A stretch of 12,934 nt of DNA from an uncultured Shinella sp. (lineage in GTDB: Bacteria; Pseudomonadota; Alphaproteobacteria; Rhizobiales; Rhizobiaceae): positions 1-12,934 of the forward strand of contig CAMLOC010000031.1 in NCBI GenBank assembly GCA_946481465.1, given 5' to 3'. The notes below the pieces were generated by a model. That model was given only the letters and a program-made list of their open reading frames with translations. It did no database searches and was not told the DNA's origin. Below, piece by piece: positions 7,841 through 12,934 of the stretch; the first letter of the stretch is position 1; every line of letters begins with the position of its first letter. Made by a program: the position numbers and the translations under genes.

Positions 7841-7883
7841 TGTAACGTATATTCATGTTATAATATCGTCAATGCACGTTACA
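7841..7883 (-). promoter_or_regulatory. Candidate operator and promoter of the polyol operon
   Basis: This is the only clearly AT-rich patch in the window. A perfect 8-bp inverted repeat, TGTAACGT (7841-7848) and ACGTTACA (7876-7883), has a 27-bp gap and centres 35 bp apart. A weaker related half-site, ATGTTAT, is at 7855-7861. On the - strand TTGACG (7872-7867) could be a -35 box, with TACGTT (7849-7844) as a poor -10 box at 17-bp spacing, so the left half-site would overlap the -10 box and the right one would lie just upstream of the -35 box. That arrangement suits repression by the co-encoded DeoR protein. The inverted repeat is seen directly; the promoter boxes and the link to DeoR are inference. 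Confidence 0.5.
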
Positions 7884-7932
7884 AACTTCCCACACCTCGA
7901 AAGCCGTGCCGGTTGCCTTGACCTTTTCTTCA

Positions 7933-7966
7933 CGCTCCTCGCGTAAGGAGAGCGGCACGAGGAGCG
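7933..7966 (+). promoter_or_regulatory. Leader hairpin covering the ribosome-binding site of the rightward operon
   Basis: CGCTCCTCG (7933-7941) is perfectly complementary to CGAGGAGCG (7958-7966), forming a 9-bp GC-rich stem with a 16-base loop. The right arm contains AGGAG (7960-7964), which stands 8 bases before the GTG start at 7973 and is its best Shine-Dalgarno sequence. A second purine-rich stretch, AAGGAG (7945-7950), is in the loop. If the stem forms in mRNA it would limit translation of the first gene of the operon. Confidence 0.45.
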
Positions 7967-7972
7967 GATTGG

Positions 7973-9088
7973 GTGTCGATGTCGAGCGTGCGTTCATTTG
8001 AAGCCGGGGATGTGGAGGCGGTCGCGAACCTGTTCCAGCGCCTGCTGCGCAAGGACGCCCGGCCCGCGAACGACGACCTCAAAACCTATCTTCGCACCCT
8101 CTTCATCGATTTTCCCGCCGGCGAGCCGGATCTGCGCTCGCGCGTGCATGTGCGCGCGGACGGCAGCGTCTCGGGCTTCCTCGGCGTGCTGCCGGTGGCG
8201 ATGGAATTCGAGGGGCGGCGCCTGAAGGCCGCCAATTGCGGCACCTTCGCCTGCGACGACCGCGACGGGGATCCCTTTGCCGGCGCGCGCCTGTTGCGCG
8301 ACGTGCTCTCCGGCCCGCAGGACCTCTCCTTCACCGAGACCTCGAACGATGTCTCCACGGACATGTGGCGCTCGATGCGCGCCACCGTCCTCGCCCCCTA
8401 CAGCCTCGAATGGCTGCGCGTGATGAAGCCCGCCGCCTTCGTGCTGGAAGGCGCGGCACAGCGCCTCCCCCCCCTGAAGCTGCTCCGCCCCGTCGCCCGC
8501 GCCGCGGACGCGATCGTTTGCCGACGCGGGGAAAAGCAGAGCTGGTCGCATTATACCCCGCTCGCCGGCAAGGCCGACGCCCTTGTCGACACGGCGGTGG
8601 ACGACGCGGAATTTGCCGATCTGTGCCGGCAGTTCGTCCGCCATTTCCCGCTGCGCCCCGCATGGGACGCGCCCCTGCTGGAAACCATGCTCGGACACGC
8701 CGCGAAAAAGGCGCTGCACGGCGAGCGCATCCAGCACGCCGTCAGGACGCGGAGCGGCAAGGCCATCGGCCTCTATCTCTACTACGGCGATCCCGGCGGG
8801 ATCGGCCGCACGGTGCAGGTCGTGGCCGAGCCCGGCCAGGAAGCCGTCGTCATCGACCGCCTGATGCGCAATGCCCATGCCCGCGGCCTCGTCGCCCTTC
8901 GCGGGCGCACGCAGCCCGCCCTGCTGCAGGCGATGATCGGCAAGAAATGCGCCTTCCTGCACACGTCCTCCACCATCGTGCATTCGCGCGACCCCGCGCT
9001 GCTGGAAGCGATGACGGGCGGCAAGGTGTTCCTCAACGGGCTTGCCGGCGAAGGCTGGACGCGCCTCATCGGCGATCGGTTCGGGTGA
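7973..9088 (+). CDS. GNAT-like acyltransferase
   Basis: The 371-residue protein starts at GTG (7973), 8 bases after AGGAG; the in-frame ATG at 7979 would be too far from that site. The N-terminus (VRSFEAGDVEAVANLFQRLL) and the following segments, SGFLGVLPVAMEFEG and FTETSNDVSTDMW (residues 120-132), resemble GNAT-fold acyltransferases, with a strand-loop-helix (DGDPFAGARLLRDVL) where the acyl-CoA pyrophosphate is usually held. The second half (about 250-371) repeats a similar strand pattern around KAIGLYLYYGDPG, so a double-GNAT or FemAB-like layout is possible. No signal peptide or membrane segment is visible. It is the first gene of the rightward operon, 4 bp before asnB. In this setting it probably transfers an acyl group from the co-encoded carrier protein, or from CoA, to an amine or hydroxyl. 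The fold is fairly likely; donor and acceptor are unknown. Confidence 0.7.
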   Translation: MSMSSVRSFEAGDVEAVANLFQRLLRKDARPANDDLKTYLRTLFIDFPAGEPDLRSRVHVRADGSVSGFLGVLPVAMEFEGRRLKAANCGTFACDDRDGDPFAGARLLRDVLSGPQDLSFTETSNDVSTDMWRSMRATVLAPYSLEWLRVMKPAAFVLEGAAQRLPPLKLLRPVARAADAIVCRRGEKQSWSHYTPLAGKADALVDTAVDDAEFADLCRQFVRHFPLRPAWDAPLLETMLGHAAKKALHGERIQHAVRTRSGKAIGLYLYYGDPGGIGRTVQVVAEPGQEAVVIDRLMRNAHARGLVALRGRTQPALLQAMIGKKCAFLHTSSTIVHSRDPALLEAMTGGKVFLNGLAGEGWTRLIGDRFG

Positions 9089-9092
9089 GGCC

Positions 9093-11048
9093 ATGTGCGG
9101 GATCGCCGGATATTTCGGGGGCAACATCGCGCCGGAGCGGGCAGCCGGTCATCTTGGCCGCATGGTCGCCGCGCTTCGCCATCGCGGGCCGGACGGAGAC
9201 GGCATCCTTCTGCGCGGCGATGCGGGCCTTGCCCATACCCGCCTTTCCATCGTCGGCCTTGCCGACGGCGCCCAGCCGATGGTGACAGAGGACGCGGCGC
9301 TGGCGCTCACCTTCAACGGCGAGATCTTCAACTATGTGGAACTGCGCGACGACCTTGCGGCGCGCGGCCACCGGTTCCGCACCGCCTCGGACACCGAGGT
9401 GCTGCTTGCCGCCTTCGCGGAAAAGGGCCCCGCCTGCCTGACGGATCTCAACGGCGACTTCGCCTTCGCCCTCCACGATGCCAGGAACCGCCGGCTCGTG
9501 CTGGCCCGCGACCGCATGGGCGTGCGCCCGCTGTTCTATACGCAGCACGAGGGCGCGCTGTTTTTCGCCTCCGAGATCGGGGCGCTCATGGCCCTGCCCG
9601 GCATGGCCGCCGAGATCGACCCCGTCGCGCTCGACCAGGTCTTCACGCTCTGGTGCCCCATCCCGCCACGCACCGCCTACCGCAACATCTTCGAACTGCC
9701 GCCCGGCCACCTGATGACCGTCGAGGACGGCCGCCAGGAGGTTCGCCCCTGGTGGCAGCTCTCCTTCCCCGACCGCGGCGATATCGAGCCCGCCGGCCGG
9801 CTCGAAAGCCGGGTCGAGGAATTGCGCGCGCTGCTTGCCGATGCGACGCGCATCCGCCTGCGCGCGGATGTGCCCGTCGGCGCCTATCTTTCCGGCGGCC
9901 TCGATTCCTCGCTCATCGCCGCGCTTGCCGCACGCAGCGTGACACGGGGCCTTCGCACATATTCCCTGACCTTCCGCAGTGCGGAGCATGACGAAAGCGC
10001 CTGGCAGCGCCAGATGGCGGCGACGCTCGACGCGATGACCGACAGCGTCGAATGCAGCGCGGAGGCGATCGCGCTTCATTTACCGGAGGTGATGGGCCAT
10101 ATCGACCGGCCGATCCTGCGCGCCGCGCCCGTGCCGCTCCACCTCCTCGCCGCAAGAGTGCGCGAGCGCGGCATGAAGGTCGTGCTGACCGGCGAGGGCG
10201 CGGACGAGATTTTCGCCGGCTACGACCTCTTCCGCGAGGCCCGCGTCCGGCGCTTCTGCGGCCGGCAGCCGGGCTCCGTCCGGCGCCCGCGCCTCTTCCA
10301 GCGGCTCTATCCCTATCTTCCCGGCCTCAAGCAGCAGACGCCGGAATATCTCGCCCGCTTCTTCGCCTTCGGCTCGGAAGCGCTCGACGATCCGCTCTAT
10401 TCGCACCGCCCGCGCTTCCGCTCCACGGCCGCGGCGAAACTGTTCTTCTCCGCCGGCCTCAAGGAAGCGCTCGGCGACTATGACGCCGCCGAGGACCTTG
10501 CGGCACAGTTGCCGGCCGATTTTTACCGCTGGCATCCGCTGCACCAGGCGCAATATCTCGAAACGGCCTTCCTGCTGCCGGGCTACATCCTGTCCAGCCA
10601 GGGCGACCGGGTGATGATGGCCAATGCCGTCGAGGGCCGCTTCCCCTTCCTCGACCACCGGGTCGTCTCCTTCGCCGCTGGCCTCGCGCCGGATGCCAAG
10701 CTGCTCGGCCTGCGGGAAAAGCACATCCTCAAGGAAGCCGCCCGCGGCCTCGTGCCGGCGGCCATCGTCGACCGGCCCAAGCAGCCCTACCGCGCGCCGG
10801 ACAGCGAGAGCTTCGCCGCCCCGCAAACGCCGGCCTATCTCGACGCCGTGCTGGCGCCGGAGCGGCTTGCCGAGGGCGGGCTTTTCAATGTCCAGGCCGT
10901 CGCCAAGCTGAAGGAGAAGGTCCGCAACGGACAGGTCTCTGGCTTCCGCGACAACGCCGCCTTCATCGGCATCCTGTCGACCGAACTCCTGCGCGGCGGC
11001 GCCGCCGCGCGATCCACAGAACCTGCATCCAGCACCGGGATACGCTGA
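9093..11048 (+). CDS. asnB: Glutamine-dependent asparagine synthetase-type amidotransferase
   Basis: The start at 9093 gives MCGIAGYFGG, placing the catalytic Cys at position 2 as needed after Met removal; the longer frame from 9042 would bury it. The 651-residue protein has an N-terminal class II glutaminase domain (about 1-210) with Arg50, Asn75-Gly76-Glu77 and Asp100 in the expected glutamine-binding places. A C-terminal synthetase domain follows, with the pyrophosphate loop SGGLDSS (267-273), LTGEGADEIFAGYD, and GRFPFLDHR. It releases ammonia from glutamine and uses it to amidate an AMP-activated carboxylate. At about 650 residues and with KQPYRAP near the C-terminus, it resembles the larger AsnB-like enzymes of polysaccharide and natural-product loci. 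Because it sits between an acyltransferase gene (4 bp away) and a carrier-protein gene (2 bp away), it probably amidates a pathway intermediate rather than free aspartate. The enzyme class is secure; the substrate is inference. Confidence 0.93.
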   Translation: MCGIAGYFGGNIAPERAAGHLGRMVAALRHRGPDGDGILLRGDAGLAHTRLSIVGLADGAQPMVTEDAALALTFNGEIFNYVELRDDLAARGHRFRTASDTEVLLAAFAEKGPACLTDLNGDFAFALHDARNRRLVLARDRMGVRPLFYTQHEGALFFASEIGALMALPGMAAEIDPVALDQVFTLWCPIPPRTAYRNIFELPPGHLMTVEDGRQEVRPWWQLSFPDRGDIEPAGRLESRVEELRALLADATRIRLRADVPVGAYLSGGLDSSLIAALAARSVTRGLRTYSLTFRSAEHDESAWQRQMAATLDAMTDSVECSAEAIALHLPEVMGHIDRPILRAAPVPLHLLAARVRERGMKVVLTGEGADEIFAGYDLFREARVRRFCGRQPGSVRRPRLFQRLYPYLPGLKQQTPEYLARFFAFGSEALDDPLYSHRPRFRSTAAAKLFFSAGLKEALGDYDAAEDLAAQLPADFYRWHPLHQAQYLETAFLLPGYILSSQGDRVMMANAVEGRFPFLDHRVVSFAAGLAPDAKLLGLREKHILKEAARGLVPAAIVDRPKQPYRAPDSESFAAPQTPAYLDAVLAPERLAEGGLFNVQAVAKLKEKVRNGQVSGFRDNAAFIGILSTELLRGGAAARSTEPASSTGIR

Positions 11049-11050
11049 CC

Positions 11051-11305
11051 ATGTCCGACGAGACCAAAGCCGCCATCCGCACCTTCATCGTGGAAAACTT
11101 CCTGTTCGGCGACGACAGCCAGCCGCTGCCCGCCGACCTGTCGCTGATCGACAACGACCTCGTCGATTCCACCGGCATCCTCGAACTGGTCGGCTTCATC
11201 GAGGAGCGCTTCGCCATCCAGGTCGCCGATGCGGACATCGTGCCGGCCAATCTCGACACGATCGAGCGCATCGCCGCCTTCATCGCCCGCAAGCAAGCGG
11301 CCTGA
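11051..11305 (+). CDS. Stand-alone acyl/peptidyl carrier protein
   Basis: This 84-residue protein has the four-helix carrier-protein pattern. The predicted 4'-phosphopantetheine attachment site is Ser40 in DLVDSTGILELV. DST replaces the DSL of the fatty-acid ACP, and the flanking FLFGDD and DADIVPANLDTIERI segments recall the carrier subfamily found beside AMP-forming ligases and AsnB-like enzymes. A phosphopantetheinyl transferase encoded elsewhere must activate it. It should hold the acyl or aminoacyl group made by the ligase encoded 13 bp downstream as a thioester in the cytoplasm. Its start is 2 bp after the asnB stop, with GGGA about 10 bases upstream. It is unlikely to be the housekeeping AcpP, because of both sequence and context. 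Confidence 0.9.
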   Translation: MSDETKAAIRTFIVENFLFGDDSQPLPADLSLIDNDLVDSTGILELVGFIEERFAIQVADADIVPANLDTIERIAAFIARKQAA

Positions 11306-11318
11306 CGGCGGGCCGGCC

Positions 11319-12845
11319 ATGCGGATCGAGCGATACCTTCAGGACGGCGCAACCCGCGACGGCGCCCGCACGGCGATCGTCTCCGGCACGGTGCGGCTGG
11401 ACTATGCGCGTTTCCTCGATCTTTCCACCCGCATGGCGGGAACCCTGCGCGCACGGGGCGTCGGGCGCGAGGATCGCGTCCTCGTCCTCCTCGACAACGG
11501 CTGGCAGGCCGCCGTCGCCGTCTTCGCCACCTGGATCGCCGGCGCCGTCCTCTGCCCCGTCAATCCGGCGACCAGGAGCGCAAGGCTCGCGCAGATCGCG
11601 CGCGACTGCACGCCCGCGCTGGTCTTTGTGGAAGGCCGGCTCGAACGGCTGGTCGACGAGACGCCGGAAATCGCCGCGACACCCCGCATCGTGGCGGGCG
11701 CCGGCTTCGAGGCGGGGCTCGAGGCCGCGCCGCTCGCAGCCGACCCGCTGCCCGACACGGACCTTGCCGCTCTGATCTACACGTCCGGCTCGACGGGCGA
11801 GCCGAAGGGCGTGATGCTCGCCCATGCGAACATGGACGCCGCGGCCCGCGCGATCACCACCTATCTCGAAAACACCGCCGCCGACACGATCCTCGTCGTG
11901 CTGCCCATGTCCTTCGGCTACGGCCTCAACCAGCTCGTCACCGCGATGCGCTGCGGCGCAACGCTCGTTATCGAGAAATCCTTCGCCTTCCCGCAGGCGA
12001 TCTTCGAGAGGATCCGCGACGAGCGCGTCACCGGCTTTCCGCTGGTGCCGGCGATGGCCGCGATGATGATGCAGGCGCGCGACCTCGACACCTCGCTGCT
12101 TGCGAGCCTGTGCTACGTCACCAGCGCTGCCGCGCCCATGCCGCTCGCCCATCTCGACTGGCTGCGCGCCGCGCTGCCGCAGGCGAAACTCTATTCCATG
12201 TACGGCCAGACCGAATGCACCCGCGCCAGCTGGCTGCCACCGGGCGAAATCGACGCCCGGCGCGGTTCGGTCGGCATCGCCATACCGGGCGGCCGGGCCG
12301 AGGTCGTCGACGAAGAAGGCGCGCCGGTGCCGCCCGGCACGATGGGCGAACTGGTGATCAGCGGGCCGCATGTCATGCGCGGCTACTGGCAGAACGAGGC
12401 CGCGACGCGCCGCGCGCTGCGGCCCGACCCGCGCACCGGGACCCTGCGCCTCCATACCGGCGATCTCTTCACCGCCGATGCGGACGGCTATCTCACCTTC
12501 GTCTCGCGCATGGACGACATCATCAAGTCGCGCGGCGAGAAGGTCGCGCCCAGGGCCGTGGAGGATGTGCTCTGCCGCATGCCGGGCGTGGCGGAAGCGC
12601 TCGTCGTCGGCATTCCCCACGAAGTCCTCGGCCAGGCCGTCAAGGCGGTGATCGTCGCCTCGGACCCGGCCCTCACCGAGCGTGACGTGCTGCGTTTCTG
12701 CGCGCGCCATCTGGAGGACCACATGGTCCCGAAACATGTCGAATTCCGGGAATTCCTTCCCAGGACCGATTCCGGCAAGGCAAGCCGCCGGCTTGCCGCC
12801 GAACCCGCCAGCCCGACCGGCCAAGAGACAGGATCGCCTGCATGA
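11319..12845 (+). CDS. AMP-forming acyl-activating ligase (acyl-CoA/acyl-ACP synthetase family)
   Basis: The 508-residue protein is a complete member of the ANL adenylating superfamily. It has the P-loop YTSGSTGEPKG (154-164), the adenine motif YGQTE (295-299), HTGDL (379-383), the hinge RMDDIIKSRGEKV (from 397), and the catalytic Lys487 in PRTDSGKASRR. It activates a carboxylic acid with ATP to the acyl-AMP and then transfers it to a thiol, here most likely the phosphopantetheine of the carrier protein encoded just upstream, otherwise CoA. I chose the ATG at 11319, 13 bp after the carrier stop, because it gives a normal N-terminus (MRIERYLQDG); the frame extends back to 11229, but that part is only Ser/Pro/Arg-rich out-of-frame carrier sequence. 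The sequence recalls the AMP-forming ligases of exosortase-associated exopolysaccharide loci. A fatty or hydroxy acid, or an amino acid, could be the substrate. The stop overlaps the next gene by 4 bp. Confidence 0.92.
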   Translation: MRIERYLQDGATRDGARTAIVSGTVRLDYARFLDLSTRMAGTLRARGVGREDRVLVLLDNGWQAAVAVFATWIAGAVLCPVNPATRSARLAQIARDCTPALVFVEGRLERLVDETPEIAATPRIVAGAGFEAGLEAAPLAADPLPDTDLAALIYTSGSTGEPKGVMLAHANMDAAARAITTYLENTAADTILVVLPMSFGYGLNQLVTAMRCGATLVIEKSFAFPQAIFERIRDERVTGFPLVPAMAAMMMQARDLDTSLLASLCYVTSAAAPMPLAHLDWLRAALPQAKLYSMYGQTECTRASWLPPGEIDARRGSVGIAIPGGRAEVVDEEGAPVPPGTMGELVISGPHVMRGYWQNEAATRRALRPDPRTGTLRLHTGDLFTADADGYLTFVSRMDDIIKSRGEKVAPRAVEDVLCRMPGVAEALVVGIPHEVLGQAVKAVIVASDPALTERDVLRFCARHLEDHMVPKHVEFREFLPRTDSGKASRRLAAEPASPTGQETGSPA

Positions 12846-12934
12846 CCACGCCGAAGCCTCATACACCCGCCTTCGCCCCGCTCGTGCTCGACCCCGCCGC
12901 GGAGGTGGAGCGCATCACCGGCTGGATGCGCGAC
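12842..12934 (+). CDS. Start of a further operon gene, possibly NAD-synthetase-like (partial)
   Basis: The ATG at 12842 overlaps the ligase stop in an ATGA junction, as at the two junctions of the leftward operon, and the frame is open to the window edge (31 codons). The visible part ends in DPAAEVERITGWMRD. An early (D)PxxE-x-E-x-I-xx-W/F-x-R/K helix is typical of ammonia-dependent NAD synthetases and related ATP-pyrophosphatases just before their SGGxDS loop, which would lie outside the window. That resemblance is short and tentative. The position and coupling show that it belongs to the same carrier-protein operon; the product is otherwise unknown. Confidence 0.65.
   Translation, partial: MTTPKPHTPAFAPLVLDPAAEVERITGWMRD

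Noticed and set aside
7859..7864. TATAAT on the + strand as a -10 box for the rightward operon.
   Set aside because: The hexamer is perfect, but no -35-like sequence lies 16-18 bp upstream (around GCTTAT), and it sits inside the AT-rich operator patch.
7918..7946. TTGACC at 7918 as a -35 box for the rightward operon.
   Set aside because: No acceptable -10 hexamer occurs 16-18 bp downstream (GCGTAA or neighbours), so I do not annotate a promoter there.
9042..9092. Upstream in-frame start for the AsnB-like gene.
   Set aside because: It would place the nucleophilic Cys at residue 19 and block the class II glutaminase, which needs Cys directly after the initiator Met.
11229..11318. Upstream extension of the AMP-ligase frame overlapping the carrier-protein gene.
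   Set aside because: The extra 30 residues are Ser/Pro/Arg-rich out-of-frame carrier sequence; the ATG at 11319 gives a normal family N-terminus.

Overview
The window is GC-rich throughout and has the codon use, gene families and tight gene packing of an alphaproteobacterium, most likely of the order Hyphomicrobiales (Rhizobium/Ensifer/Shinella/Agrobacterium-like). This placement is inferred from sequence style and family resemblance, not from a marker gene. There are no rRNA or tRNA genes, insertion sequences, integrases or CRISPR arrays. Almost every base is in or beside a convincing gene.

Region 1 (1-3657, + strand) is the 3' part of one very long gene whose start lies left of the window. 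The visible part encodes about 146 tandem copies of an eight-residue unit (consensus roughly I-A-A-L-S-T-x-Q) and then a 46-residue acidic tail. The octads are ordered into larger modules of 10 or 17 octads. The array keeps perfect 24-bp phase except for one 9-bp loss near 1942. The function is unknown; a secreted or surface-exposed solenoid or filament is a reasonable guess.

Region 2 (3757-7801, - strand) is a three-gene operon whose members overlap by 4 bp (ATGA): an FGGY-family sugar/polyol kinase (LyxK/EryA-like), a DeoR-family regulator, and a GlpD-family FAD-dependent polyol-phosphate dehydrogenase (GlpD/EryB-like). The logic is phosphorylation, then oxidation of a polyol, under autogenous control. 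Erythritol or a related polyol is a good candidate substrate. An 18-bp perfect hairpin at 3676-3715 separates this operon from the convergent repeat gene and probably terminates both.

The 171-bp divergent intergenic region (7802-7972) contains an AT-rich patch with a perfect 8-bp inverted repeat (TGTAACGT / ACGTTACA). The repeat brackets a plausible promoter for the kinase operon and is a candidate DeoR operator. On the other side, a 9-bp stem buries the ribosome-binding site of the rightward operon.

Region 3 (7973-12934, + strand) is a tightly packed operon running off the right edge: a GNAT-like acyltransferase, an AsnB-type glutamine amidotransferase/ligase, a stand-alone acyl/peptidyl carrier protein, an AMP-forming acyl-activating ligase, and the first 31 codons of a further gene that may be NAD-synthetase-like. 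Together they look like a small carrier-protein pathway: activate a carboxylic acid, load it on the carrier, amidate a carboxyl group, and transfer the acyl group to an amine or hydroxyl. Similar gene sets occur in exopolysaccharide and exosortase-associated loci and in small natural-product loci. The product here cannot be read from the sequence. This operon and the octad-repeat protein are the two least explained parts of the window.
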